A stretch of 64,000 nt of DNA from Tatumella morbirosei (GTDB lineage: Bacteria > Pseudomonadota > Gammaproteobacteria > Enterobacterales > Enterobacteriaceae): the NCBI RefSeq assembly GCF_000757425.2, contig NZ_JPKR02000005.1, positions 372,001 to 436,000 on the forward strand, in the 5' to 3' direction. A program made the translations under genes and the position numbers. Shown here in pieces: positions 26,245-35,062 of this stretch (the first letter of the stretch is position 1; each line of letters begins with the position of its first letter). Below the pieces are notes generated by a model, which was given only the letters and a program-made list of their open reading frames with translations, ran no database searches and had not been told where the DNA came from.

Positions 26245-27711
26245 ATGAGTAGTCTTCGTTTTTGCCGTTTTCCGGCACAACTCTCTCTGGCTGTTTGCCT
26301 GCTGTTGTCTGGTTGCCTGTCGCCTGCCGGAAAAGTGCCGGATGAGAGCACGGTCGGAGCACAAAGCAGTCAGTACTGGAAAGCTTTGGCTTCACAGCTG
26401 CCGGCAATGACGACTGCCGATGTTCCCGACCAATGGTGGTCGGTATTTAATGATCCGTTGCTGAACAGACTGGAGCAGAATGCCGGGCAAAATAATCCGG
26501 ACATACAACTGGCCGCCACCCATGTGGAACAAAGTGCCGCAATGGCTGGTATGGCGGCTTCTGCACTGTACCCGCAGGTCTCGGTGAATGGCAGTGAAAC
26601 CCGTTCAGCACTGAGTGCTGACTCCCCCTACGCCAGATTAGGTGCACCGGACAGCAGTTATGAGCTGTGGCAATACGGGATGCAGGCCAGCTGGGAAGTC
26701 GATTTATGGGGCCATCTGCGACAACTGCGTAATGCCGCCGCCGAAAATGTGATGGCCAGCCAGTATGGCAAAGACATGGTTCAGGTCTCTGTCAGCAGTG
26801 ATGTTGCCCGCCAGTATATTTTGCTGCGTGAACTCGATGCACGGCAAAAGGTTCTTCAGGAAAATCAGAAGATTGCCGAAGATATGCTGAAGATTGCTGA
26901 AAGCCGTCAACGCAACGGTGTGGCGACAATGAATGAACAGGCATCAGCCAGTGCCGATGACCAGCAAATTGACGCAGAACTGATTGCTCTGCAACAGCAA
27001 AAAAATCTGTTAATGAATGCGCTGGCCCTGCTCGCGGGTCAGCCACCGCATCAGTTGGATAATCAGCTCAGTAGCGCCCCACTGCCTGCAATGCCGGCCA
27101 ATATTCCTGCCGGTATACCTTCTGAGCTGGCACAACGCCGACCAGATATACTGCAGGCTGAAGCACAACTGCGGGCAGCAATTGCCGATACCCAGGCCGC
27201 GAAAGCCGATTTCTATCCGCGCATTGGTCTGAACGCCGAAGCAGGATTCCAGTCATACAGCTTCTCCGGACTGGGTGAACCCCATAACCGCTTCTATGGA
27301 CTGGGCCCGACACTCTATCTGCCCATTTTCCAGGGGGGACGTCTGAAGAGTCAGCTGGCTCTGAGCAAAGCCAGCCAGAAAGCAGCGGCGCTCAACTACC
27401 ATAAAACGGTATTACAGGCCTGGCATGAGGTGATTAACGCCCTGGATGAATGGAATAGTCAGCAACTGCAATATCCGCGCCTGGTGGCTGCCGAACAACA
27501 GAACCGGATTGCTTTACAGGTGGCTGAACGTTCCTGGCAACAGGGTGCCGGCGAATTTAGTGATGTGTTGATTGCTCGCCGTGGTCTGTTGCAAAGCCAG
27601 CTGGCCGTCACCCATTGTGCCGCTGCCGGAGAACTGGCACTGGTTGCCTTATATCGCTCACTCGGCGGAGGATGGCAGGCTGGCCTGAGCCAGCAGAGGC
27701 ATCCGTCATGA
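26245..27711 (+). CDS. Outer-membrane efflux lipoprotein (NodT/OprM family)
   Basis: 488 aa. A lipoprotein signal ends in LLSGC (Cys24), then the two-fold repeated outer-membrane efflux protein domain follows, with DQWWSVFNDPLLNRLEQNA, YGMQASWEVDLWGHLRQ and a second repeat beginning near SELAQRRPDILQAEAQLRA. As in OprM or CusC it would form the trimeric channel of a tripartite pump. Its stop overlaps the start of the MFS gene (ATGA), and an MFP gene follows, so the three form one pump. Confidence 0.9.
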   Translation: MSSLRFCRFPAQLSLAVCLLLSGCLSPAGKVPDESTVGAQSSQYWKALASQLPAMTTADVPDQWWSVFNDPLLNRLEQNAGQNNPDIQLAATHVEQSAAMAGMAASALYPQVSVNGSETRSALSADSPYARLGAPDSSYELWQYGMQASWEVDLWGHLRQLRNAAAENVMASQYGKDMVQVSVSSDVARQYILLRELDARQKVLQENQKIAEDMLKIAESRQRNGVATMNEQASASADDQQIDAELIALQQQKNLLMNALALLAGQPPHQLDNQLSSAPLPAMPANIPAGIPSELAQRRPDILQAEAQLRAAIADTQAAKADFYPRIGLNAEAGFQSYSFSGLGEPHNRFYGLGPTLYLPIFQGGRLKSQLALSKASQKAAALNYHKTVLQAWHEVINALDEWNSQQLQYPRLVAAEQQNRIALQVAERSWQQGAGEFSDVLIARRGLLQSQLAVTHCAAAGELALVALYRSLGGGWQAGLSQQRHPS

Positions 27712-29312
27712 GTCAGCCCGCCACCCTCCCTGCACCTGGTAGTACGCCGGGGGCAGCGCCTGCTTCGCCTCCCGCGTTTAGCCTGCGACTGGCCTGCGGA
27801 CTACTGGGAGTACTGCTGGCCGCTATGCTGGCGGGCCTCAGTGACCGGCTACCCGGTCTGGCACTGGCTGATATCAGTGGCGCCCTGGGGTTCAGCCACG
27901 ACGGCGCATCATGGCTGAATACCGCCTATGCGGCGGGAGAGCTTGCGGTGATGCCATTTGCGACCTGGTGCGCGATTACCTTCTCGCTGCGCCGTTTTCA
28001 TCTGTGGATGTTGGGGACTACCCTGGCACTGGCTGCAGTACTGCCGTTTTTACACGCCCTGTCGGTGATGATTATTGTCCGTGCCATTCAGGGGTTCACT
28101 GCCGGAGCCCTGATTCCGCTGCTAATGATGTCAGCACTGCGCTTTTTACCCCTGTCAATCCGCCTGCACGGACTGGCGTTATATGCCATGACCGCCACTT
28201 TTGCACCCAACATCGCCTTATGGCTGGCCTCACTGGCGGTAGATAAGCTATCTGACTGGCACTGGATTTACTGGATAATGCTCCCGCCAGGTCTCCTGGC
28301 CTTTATTCTGGTCGCCTGGGGGATTCCGGTGATGCCACCGGCGCTGGCGCGTATTAAGCAGGGTAACTGGTTTGGAATGGCTTTCGGAATTCCGGGCCTT
28401 AGTTTGCTGGCGATTGGCTTGGATCAGGGGGTGCGCCTTGACTGGTTCAACTCACCGGTCATCTGTGCGGCTTTTCTCTGCGCCGCAGTATTCTGCAGCA
28501 TTTTTATTATCAGTGAATGGTTTCACCCTACCCCCTTCATCCGCCTGCAGCTACTGGAACGCCGTAATTTGTGGCTCGGCTTTATTCTGTTTATCTGCCT
28601 GCTGGTGATCATGAGCACGGCAGTCGTTCTGCCGGCCACCATCCTCGAAGATATTCAGGGATTCCGTCTGCCTCAGGTCGCGGTTATGGGGCTGATGGTC
28701 GGTGTACCACAGTTAGTGATTGGTCCACTGGTCGCCTTGCTGCTGTATCAGCCGTGGGTCGATGCGCGTAAAACCTTTGCCCTCGGATTATTGTGTATAG
28801 CCCTCTCCTGCTGGCTGAACACCCGAATCACCGACCAGTGGATGACTGCTCAGTTTACCACCTCAGTGCTGTTGCAGATGATTGGTCAGCCGCTGTCCAT
28901 CATATCCCTGCTGTTTCTGGCCACCAGTGTCGTACAACCGATGGAAGGTCCGTATGTCTCGGGGATAATCAACACACTGCGTGCCGCCGGCACCGTGTTT
29001 GGCGCGGCGCTGATTGAACAAATCAGTTACCTGCGCGGCAGTTTTCACAGTGAAATGCTGTTAAACAACCTCGGCGGTCGCTGGCCGGAAGCCTCCTCTT
29101 CAGTCAGTACCGGACAGGTAGCTGAATGGGTCAGTCAGCAGTCCGCATTGCTGTCCACCGCCGACATTTATTACCTCTTTACCTTTGTCACCCTGCTGTT
29201 AATCCCGGCGGTGCTATGCCTGAAATATATTCCGGCCCCGCGTTTGCCGGCCAGTACACCGCCGGCTGCGCCAGCGCCAGCTTCTCCGTCAACGACAGCC
29301 AGTAATGGATAA
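27708..29312 (+). CDS. DHA2-type MFS drug exporter
   Basis: 534 aa from the ATG at 27708, which overlaps the upstream stop codon. About 14 hydrophobic segments are expected, as in EmrB, with a Pro- and Ala-rich N-terminal tail and a Pro/Ala/Ser-rich C-terminal tail (ASTPPAAPAPASPSTTASNG). Motif-like stretches include GASWLNTAYAAGELAVMPFAT and VRAIQGFTAGALIPLLM. It is the inner-membrane component that uses proton force to drive export through the flanking MFP and OMF proteins. Confidence 0.88.
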   Translation: MSQPATLPAPGSTPGAAPASPPAFSLRLACGLLGVLLAAMLAGLSDRLPGLALADISGALGFSHDGASWLNTAYAAGELAVMPFATWCAITFSLRRFHLWMLGTTLALAAVLPFLHALSVMIIVRAIQGFTAGALIPLLMMSALRFLPLSIRLHGLALYAMTATFAPNIALWLASLAVDKLSDWHWIYWIMLPPGLLAFILVAWGIPVMPPALARIKQGNWFGMAFGIPGLSLLAIGLDQGVRLDWFNSPVICAAFLCAAVFCSIFIISEWFHPTPFIRLQLLERRNLWLGFILFICLLVIMSTAVVLPATILEDIQGFRLPQVAVMGLMVGVPQLVIGPLVALLLYQPWVDARKTFALGLLCIALSCWLNTRITDQWMTAQFTTSVLLQMIGQPLSIISLLFLATSVVQPMEGPYVSGIINTLRAAGTVFGAALIEQISYLRGSFHSEMLLNNLGGRWPEASSSVSTGQVAEWVSQQSALLSTADIYYLFTFVTLLLIPAVLCLKYIPAPRLPASTPPAAPAPASPSTTASNG

Positions 29313-29323
29313 TACAACCCGCT

Positions 29324-30361
29324 ATGAGTAAATCATCACGTTTTAAAATCACCGCCATCGTAGTTGCCGTACTGGTGGTCATTGTCGCCCTCTGGCTGAT
29401 GAACCGGCCGGAATCTGACGCGTCATCACAAACCACCGATGATGCCTACATTCAGGCAGATCTCACCTCGATTTCCCCACGGATTTCCGGGGTCATCAGT
29501 CAGGTGATGGTCAGAGACAACCAGTCGGTGAGCGCCGGACAACTGTTATTTACGCTGGACTCTCGTGACTATCAGATTGCGCTGCAACGGGCCGATGCCG
29601 GAATTCGCAGTGCTCAGGCTACGCTGGATTCATTAAAAGCACAGATCGAACGCCAGGGAAGTGAGCAGCAACAGGCACAGGCAACTATCGATGCCAGCCA
29701 GGCCGATTTACAGTTAGCCGCAGAGAACCGTCAGCGCTTTAGTAACCTGGCCCGTGACGGCTCAGGCACCCGTCAGGCTCAACAAGCCGCTGAGGCGACC
29801 TGGAAAACTGCCCGTGCCACGTTAATGAAAAACAACGCTGCGTTACAGGCTATTAAAGATCAGACTCAGGTGTTGCGTGCCGACCAGGAAAAAGCTGCCG
29901 CTGATTTACAGCAGGCGAACGTCGCTCATGCCGATGCTCTGCTTAACCTCTCTTATTGCCAGGTGAAAGCACCTGAGGACGGGATTGTCGCACAGCGAGT
30001 GGTGCGTACCGGCAGTTATGCCCATACCGGCGAACAGCAGCTAACGCTGGTTCCGTTAAATCGCCTGTATATCAATGCCAACTACCGCGAAACCCAACTG
30101 GCGAATGTTCGTCCCGGACAATCGGTCACCTTCCATGTGGACGCCCTGCCGGGAATCACCTTTACCGGTAAGGTCGAAAGTTTGTCGCCAGCCAGTAACG
30201 TGAGTTTTTCTCCGCTCCCGGCACATAATGCTACAGGAAATTTTACCAAAATAGTGCAACGTATCACGGTACGTATCGTTCCTGATGCCGGACAGAAAAA
30301 CCTCGATCGTCTGAAAGTGGGTATGTCAGCAGAACCGACTATCCATACCGATAACCCTTAA
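29324..30361 (+). CDS. Membrane fusion protein (HlyD/EmrA family)
   Basis: 345 aa. One N-terminal membrane anchor (IVVAVLVVIVALWLM) is followed by the biotinyl-lipoyl half motif (DDAYIQADLTSISPRISGVI), a long alpha-helical hairpin rich in Gln and Ala (about residues 85-205), and the second half (VKAPEDGIVAQRVVRTGSYA) with the beta barrel. It links the inner-membrane exporter with the outer-membrane channel. It is the third gene of the pump operon. Confidence 0.9.
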   Translation: MSKSSRFKITAIVVAVLVVIVALWLMNRPESDASSQTTDDAYIQADLTSISPRISGVISQVMVRDNQSVSAGQLLFTLDSRDYQIALQRADAGIRSAQATLDSLKAQIERQGSEQQQAQATIDASQADLQLAAENRQRFSNLARDGSGTRQAQQAAEATWKTARATLMKNNAALQAIKDQTQVLRADQEKAAADLQQANVAHADALLNLSYCQVKAPEDGIVAQRVVRTGSYAHTGEQQLTLVPLNRLYINANYRETQLANVRPGQSVTFHVDALPGITFTGKVESLSPASNVSFSPLPAHNATGNFTKIVQRITVRIVPDAGQKNLDRLKVGMSAEPTIHTDNP

Positions 30362-30382
30362 TCTTTGACTCAGGAGCCGGCG

Positions 30383-30709
30383 ATGCAAACAGGTTACCAG
30401 ATTACCTTTTTCACCCAGCAGGAACGGGTACATAAACAGCAGACTGTGGCCCAATGGCTAATGGCAACAGCCCGCCAGATGGGGCTTCGCGGCGCGACTC
30501 TGACCGGCGGCATTGAAGGGTTTGGTCATGACGGACTCGATCACTGTATCACTCTGTTTGATGTCTCTGCTCAACCCGTCCAGGTGATCCTGGTGGTGAC
30601 TGAACCTCAGGCTGATCAGTTGTTTGCCTTGCTGGCGGCCGAGAAAATTGAGGTGTTCTATACCAAAACCGCGGTCTCATTTGGTGTCAGTGGTGACAGC
30701 AGCCGTTGA
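30383..30709 (+). CDS. DUF190 family protein
   Basis: 108 aa from the ATG at 30383, which has a caggag site at 6-base spacing; a TTG 18 bases earlier is less likely. The DUF190 pattern is visible: ITFFTQQERVHKQQTVAQWL, ATLTGGIEGFG and PVQVILVVTEPQADQLFALL. It has a ferredoxin-like, PII-like fold by family knowledge and may bind a small ligand. Elsewhere the family is often beside fluoride channels (CrcB). Here it is the last gene of an efflux operon (21 bases after the MFP gene), so a modulating role on the pump is possible but unproven. Confidence 0.8.
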   Translation: MQTGYQITFFTQQERVHKQQTVAQWLMATARQMGLRGATLTGGIEGFGHDGLDHCITLFDVSAQPVQVILVVTEPQADQLFALLAAEKIEVFYTKTAVSFGVSGDSSR

Positions 30710-30786
30710 TTCCTTTGAACTCAGAGACGACCCGCAAGACACTATTAACTAACGGCGTTATCATGCCCGGCAGTTAATCTGCGCAC

Positions 30787-30812
30787 GGCCATTCCCCCGC
30801 CGGGGAGTGGCC
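30787..30812. terminator. Hairpin between convergent genes
   Basis: GGCCATTCCCC pairs with GGGGAGTGGCC (one G-T pair) around a 4-base loop. It stands between the efflux operon and the XRE-cupin gene and can serve both strands. T-runs are lacking. Confidence 0.5.
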
Positions 30813-30818
30813 ACTGCA

Positions 30819-31370
30819 TTAACCTCGATGTTCTGCAATCAGCAAAGCTTCAGTATCTGGCTCCAGCGCCCTGAAAATATGCCGTAAATCGCCCGGGTAA
30901 CACAGATAATCCCCCGGATTCAGCTCGACCGGACTATCTGCCAGCCCCACCAGCGCCCGTCCACGGACTAAAATAATATGCTCGACTGAACCGGGCAGAT
31001 GAGGCTCAGACAGACGATCACTGCCTGGCTGGACATACAACGAATAAACATCACGACGCGCCCCCGGCGGGCAGTTAGCCAGCAAAATCGCCTGATAGTT
31101 TGCCTGGCCTGAATTTACCGCCAAACCTTCTCCCTTGCGTAACAGACGCACCGTGCTCTGTTCCTCTTCCAGTAATCTGGCAAACGGCATATCCAAAGCC
31201 ATACACAGCGACCAGAGGGTTTCCAGGCTCGGGTTTCCGCTACCGGACTCCAGCTGTGACAGGGTGGACTTGGCAATACCGGCACGACGTGCCACTTCAG
31301 CCAGAGAAAGCCCTGAACGTTGCCGTTCCCGGGACAGACTACGGGCGATAACCGAGATAGGCGGATTCAT
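30819..31370 (-). CDS. XRE-family regulator with C-terminal cupin
   Basis: 183 aa from the ATG at 31370. The N-terminal lambda-type helix-turn-helix (LSLAEVARRAGIAKSTLSQLESGSGNPSLETLW spans about 20-52) is followed by a cupin ligand domain (EPHLPGSVEHIILVRGRALVGL, LNPGDYLCYPGDLRHIF). This form is known for regulators beside amino-acid exporters. It is divergent from azlC-azlD and three GTTCRTT-type repeats lie between, so it probably controls them. The frame is open for 22 codons further upstream, over the operator. Confidence 0.85.
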   Translation of the reverse strand: MNPPISVIARSLSRERQRSGLSLAEVARRAGIAKSTLSQLESGSGNPSLETLWSLCMALDMPFARLLEEEQSTVRLLRKGEGLAVNSGQANYQAILLANCPPGARRDVYSLYVQPGSDRLSEPHLPGSVEHIILVRGRALVGLADSPVELNPGDYLCYPGDLRHIFRALEPDTEALLIAEHRG

Positions 31371-31387
31371 AATTCCCCGAACGTTCG

Positions 31388-31461
31388 CCATAACGAACGA
31401 AATGTTCTTCTTGTAAAACACCGCACAGGTGTTCATTATATCGTACCAGCGTTCATTTTAA
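31388..31461. promoter_or_regulatory. Repeated GTTCATT-type sites, candidate XRE operator
   Basis: Three related 12-mers occur in the 101-base gap: CCATAACGAACG (31388-31399, reverse orientation CGTTCGTTATGG), TGTTCATTATAT (31430-31441) and CGTTCATTTTAA (31450-31461). GAACGTTC next to the first forms a short palindrome. They flank the likely azlC promoter. Confidence 0.45.
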
Positions 31462-31471
31462 CGGACTTACT

Positions 31472-32146
31472 ATGGATAAACCACACTATTCCGCTCTCCC
31501 TCCGGATGTGATCAAAGCTATCTTACTGGTCTCTTTGGCGGATGGCATTGTCGCTCTCTCTTATGGCTCACTGGCCGGTAGCCTGGGTTTTCCACTCTGG
31601 GTCCCGTTAGCGTTGTCCCTGTTGGTGATGGCCGGAGCTTCAGAATTTATCTTTATCGGCATGGTCGCCGGCGGGGGAAGCCCACTGGCCGCCGCTGCCG
31701 CCGGGTTACTGGTTAATGCCCGGCACATCCCGTTTGGAATAGCCGTGCGCGATCTGGTAGGGCGTGGCCGACGTAGTATTGTCGGCAGCCATATTATGAA
31801 TGATGAAAGTGTCATGTTTGGGCTGTCACAACCCGACAGGGTGCAGCAGCGGGCCGCATTCTGGCTGTGTGGTCTGGGTATTGCCATCTGCTGGCCCGGG
31901 GGCGTATTAGCCGGATTACTGATTGGTCGCCATCTGCCAGACCCTGGGGTGATTGGGCTCGATGCCGTTTTCCCGGCGATTATGCTTGCCCTGGTGATTC
32001 CGGCTCTGAAGAAAAGAAATACCCGCCACCGTGCCGGGGCGGGAGCGTTACTGGCACTACTGACAGTGCCGTGGTTGCCGGTCGGCTTACCGGTACTCCT
32101 GTCACTGGCCGGAGTCACACTCAGGGGGAAAAAACATGACCAGTAA
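31472..32146 (+). CDS. azlC: Branched-chain amino acid exporter, large subunit
   Basis: 224-aa AzlC-family membrane protein (compare E. coli YgaZ), about five to six membrane segments. Typical stretches are GFPLWVPLALSLLVMAGASEFIFIGMVAGG and GLLVNARHIPFGIAVRDLVG, then HIMNDESVMFGLSQP. With AzlD it exports branched-chain or related amino acids. The last 11 bases overlap azlD. It is divergent from an XRE-cupin regulator. Confidence 0.9.
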   Translation: MDKPHYSALPPDVIKAILLVSLADGIVALSYGSLAGSLGFPLWVPLALSLLVMAGASEFIFIGMVAGGGSPLAAAAAGLLVNARHIPFGIAVRDLVGRGRRSIVGSHIMNDESVMFGLSQPDRVQQRAAFWLCGLGIAICWPGGVLAGLLIGRHLPDPGVIGLDAVFPAIMLALVIPALKKRNTRHRAGAGALLALLTVPWLPVGLPVLLSLAGVTLRGKKHDQ

Positions 32147-32459
32147 TCCACTGTTAATCACCGGTATTGCTCTGCTGGCAGCAGGCACCTTTCTGATGCG
32201 TTTTGTCAGCAGCCGACTGGGTCACCGGATAGCACTGCCGGATGAATGGCAGCAACGTCTGTCAGACGCCGCCACAACCCTGTTACTGGCTGTGGCGTTA
32301 ATTGCGACCTTTTACCAGGACGACCACTTTGCCGGATTTGCGCGGCTGTGCGGAGTCGGCGTTGCCGTGTTACTGACGTTGCGTAAACTACCGCTGATTG
32401 TAGTCATTGTCGCCTCCGCAGCAGTCACTGCCGTCTTACGGTACTGCGGATTACAATAA
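32136..32459 (+). CDS. azlD: Branched-chain amino acid exporter, small subunit
   Basis: 107-aa AzlD-family protein (compare YgaH) with three to four membrane segments: ITGIALLAAGTFLMRFV, then DAATTLLLAVALIATFY and VVIVASAAVTAVLRYCGL. It partners AzlC. A degraded fragment of a related gene is found at 40228 on the far side of the arabinitol cluster. Confidence 0.88.
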   Translation: MTSNPLLITGIALLAAGTFLMRFVSSRLGHRIALPDEWQQRLSDAATTLLLAVALIATFYQDDHFAGFARLCGVGVAVLLTLRKLPLIVVIVASAAVTAVLRYCGLQ

Positions 32460-32473
32460 CCCCTCATGGATAG

Positions 32474-32514
32474 CCGTCATGCCGCCACTGCCATCCGCCG
32501 CCGCGGCATGACGG
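32474..32514. terminator. Strong hairpin between azlD and the sugar ABC permease
   Basis: CCGTCATGCCGC (32474-32485) pairs perfectly with GCGGCATGACGG (32503-32514). It ends both the azlCD transcript and, from the other strand, the dal operon. Confidence 0.7.
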
Positions 32515-32523
32515 CAGCGTCTG

Positions 32524-33498
32524 TTAGTGACGTAGTCTGGATTTCAGCCCCTCCAGCATTACGGCGGCGATAATAATGACACCTTTCACCACTTGCTGGT
32601 TATATCCGGAAATATTCATCAGGTTCATCAGGTTAGAAATAATACTCAGGATCATCACACCAATGATGGTATTCAGGACATTCCCCCGCCCGCCCGCCAG
32701 ACTGGCACCACCGACGACTACCGCGGCGATAACATCCAGTTCAAAACCGACCGATAACACCGGAGATCCTACTCCGGTACGGGTCGAGGCCATCAATCCC
32801 GCCAGTCCGCAGGCAAAACCACTGACCGCATAAACAGCAAACTTATACCAACCCACCCGGATACCCGCAAAGCGGGTTGCTGTTTCATTTGAGCCAATGG
32901 AGATCACCAGCCGGCCAAACACCGTGTATTTGTAAACCAGATAAGCCACGACAGCGAACAGCAGCAGAATATAAACCGGCAGCGGGATCCCGAACAGGTA
33001 ACCGGTACCGAAATCCACCAGTGTCATATCGTCGATAAACACCGGCTGTCCCTTGGCGATGATCAGGGCCAACCCGCGGGCGATGGTCATCATCGCCAGG
33101 GTGGCAATAAAAGGCGCGATATTAAACAGTGTAACCAGCGTACCCGCTCCGGCCCCGATAATAGCCGCTGCAAACAGACTCGCGAACACTGCCGGCCAGA
33201 GACCAATCTCCGGGATCAGAATCGCAACCAGTACGGAAATAAATGCCATCACTGACCCGACCGACAGATCAATACCTCCGGTCAGGATAACAAATAGCAT
33301 GCCTAACGCAGCCAGTCCGAGAGGTACACTCTGTCGTAGTACGTTGGTAATATTATCGCCACTGTAGAATTTATCAGACAGGAAGCCGGCAACCACCAGC
33401 ATCAGAATAAAGACGATCAGTGTTGAGTTATTCAGTAAAAAAGTGACAACTTTACCGGATGAGGTTGCTGTCGGTTGCGATGTTTTAACCTGTTCCAT
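32524..33498 (-). CDS. Sugar ABC transporter permease (RbsC family)
   Basis: 324 aa from the ATG at 33498 (gagga site). It has 8-10 hydrophobic segments with RbsC-type blocks (LAALGMLFVILTGGIDLSVGSVMAF, ETATRFAGIRVGWYKFAVYAVSG, ALEDVIAAVVVGGASLAGG-like VIAAVVVGGASLAGGRGNV). It is the last gene of the arabinitol operon and forms the membrane channel for the ATPase and binding protein encoded upstream. An alternative ATG at 33510 overlaps the ATPase stop. Confidence 0.9.
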   Translation of the reverse strand: MEQVKTSQPTATSSGKVVTFLLNNSTLIVFILMLVVAGFLSDKFYSGDNITNVLRQSVPLGLAALGMLFVILTGGIDLSVGSVMAFISVLVAILIPEIGLWPAVFASLFAAAIIGAGAGTLVTLFNIAPFIATLAMMTIARGLALIIAKGQPVFIDDMTLVDFGTGYLFGIPLPVYILLLFAVVAYLVYKYTVFGRLVISIGSNETATRFAGIRVGWYKFAVYAVSGFACGLAGLMASTRTGVGSPVLSVGFELDVIAAVVVGGASLAGGRGNVLNTIIGVMILSIISNLMNLMNISGYNQQVVKGVIIIAAVMLEGLKSRLRH

Positions 33499-33506
33499 AA
33501 TGTTCC

Positions 33507-35009
33507 TCATTCAGCCAGTGCACGTTTAGGAATAGCATGCTTCATAATATTTTCTTCAGTAATGTGTTCGCCCTGAAGTTCACAGGTAATACTGCCTTCA
33601 CTCATGACATAGACACGGTGAGAAAGATTGATCACTTCGATCATCTCGGAAGAGATCAATAAGATCGCAAAACCACGGCGCGCCAGTTCATGGATCACAT
33701 TATAAATTTCTACTTTGGCCCCGACGTCGACACCGCGGGTAGGTTCATCGAGAATCAGAAAATCGCATTCCGTATTCAGCCACTTTGCAATCACCACTTT
33801 TTGCTGATTACCACCGCTCAGACTGGAGACCGGATGTTCTGTCGAACCCATGCGGATTTTTAATTTCTTCTGATAATCACTGGCCAAAGCCCGGTCGCGG
33901 GAATGGCTGATCAGTCCCCAGCCAACACAGACCTTTTTAATACGCGACAGCGAAATATTTTCACGAATACTTTGTGGGAGTATCGCCCCCTGATGCTTTC
34001 GGTCTTCCGGCACCAGGCCAATACCATGCCGGACTGCATCTGCGGGATGGCGGGAGGTAATTTTGCGGCCATTCTTGAAAACAGTCCCGCTGCTTATCGG
34101 GTCAATACCGAACAGGCAGCGCGCGATTTCACTGCGCCCGGCCCCCACCAGGCCCGCCAGACCGACAATTTCACCCTTACGCACCTGCAAATCGATATTG
34201 TTTAGCAAACTGCGGGTATTCAGATTTTCTACCCGCAGAATTTCTTCCTGCTGAGGAATATTTTTTTCCGGATAGAGATTTTCAAATTTTCTGCCCACCA
34301 TCGCCGAAATAATGTCATCTTCGGTACAGGTATGCGGATCAAGTTCCCCGACTGATTCGCCATCTTTAATCACGCTGATAGCATCGGCAATTCTGAATAT
34401 TTCTTCCAGACGGTGAGAGATATAAAGGATCGTCACCCCCTGCCCTTTCAGTAATTTAAGCTGGCTAAACAGAATATCGATCTCACGTTCGGATAAAACA
34501 GCCGTCGGCTCATCCAGAATTAGAATTTTCACATCACGGGCCAGAGATTTCGCAATTTCCACCATCTGCTGATAGGCAACACTGAGATCACCCACCTTCT
34601 GCCCTGGCGCAATATCAAATCCCAGACGGCTTAATACCCGCCCGGCCTGCTTATTTAACTCACTCCAGTGAACAATACCTTTTCCGCGGCCTAAACTGTC
34701 GAGATAAATATTTTCAGCCACGGTTAAATCAGGTGCCAGTGCCAGCTCCTGGTAAATAATGCCGATACCATTTTCACGGCTCTGTGCCGGTGAGGTAAAA
34801 TGCAGTTCTTCGCCGTTAATTTTTAATATTCCGTCATCCTTTATATAAATACCCGACAGAATTTTCATTAATGTTGATTTTCCGGCACCATTTTCACCGA
34901 CAATCGCGTGTATATCACCATGCTTCACCTTTAATGAAACATCTTTCAGAGCATGAATCCCGCCAAAGCGTTTTTTGACATGCTCAATTACAATCGCGTA
35001 GTTTTCCAT
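33507..35009 (-). CDS. Sugar ABC transporter ATPase (RbsA family, two ABC domains)
   Basis: 500 aa from the ATG at 35009. The frame is open 17 codons further, but that stretch is a perfect hairpin (35030-35057) and not coding-like. Domain 1 has GENGAGKSTLMK, the QQMVEIAKSLARD region and LILDEPTAVL; domain 2 has GLVGAGRSEIARCLFG, LSGGNQQKV and LILDEPTRGVD. As in RbsA and XylG the two halves act as a fused pair that energises sugar import. Confidence 0.92.
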   Translation of the reverse strand: MENYAIVIEHVKKRFGGIHALKDVSLKVKHGDIHAIVGENGAGKSTLMKILSGIYIKDDGILKINGEELHFTSPAQSRENGIGIIYQELALAPDLTVAENIYLDSLGRGKGIVHWSELNKQAGRVLSRLGFDIAPGQKVGDLSVAYQQMVEIAKSLARDVKILILDEPTAVLSEREIDILFSQLKLLKGQGVTILYISHRLEEIFRIADAISVIKDGESVGELDPHTCTEDDIISAMVGRKFENLYPEKNIPQQEEILRVENLNTRSLLNNIDLQVRKGEIVGLAGLVGAGRSEIARCLFGIDPISSGTVFKNGRKITSRHPADAVRHGIGLVPEDRKHQGAILPQSIRENISLSRIKKVCVGWGLISHSRDRALASDYQKKLKIRMGSTEHPVSSLSGGNQQKVVIAKWLNTECDFLILDEPTRGVDVGAKVEIYNVIHELARRGFAILLISSEMIEVINLSHRVYVMSEGSITCELQGEHITEENIMKHAIPKRALAE

Positions 35010-35029
35010 TGGCAGGCCCTCTGCAACCA

Positions 35030-35057
35030 GCCTCTCCCCTGTCACCAGGGGAGAGGC
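35030..35057 (-). promoter_or_regulatory. Intercistronic hairpin after the binding-protein gene
   Basis: GCCTCTCCCCTG (35030-35041) pairs perfectly with CAGGGGAGAGGC (35046-35057), leaving a 4-base loop, in the gap between the binding-protein and ATPase genes. There is no T-run. Such hairpins are known to protect upstream mRNA and keep binding-protein levels above those of the membrane parts. Confidence 0.65.
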
Positions 35058-35062
35058 CATTA

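Noticed and set aside
31561-32151. 196-residue open frame opposite azlC
   Set aside because: Antisense shadow with a Pro/Ala/Ser-rich product and no family marks.
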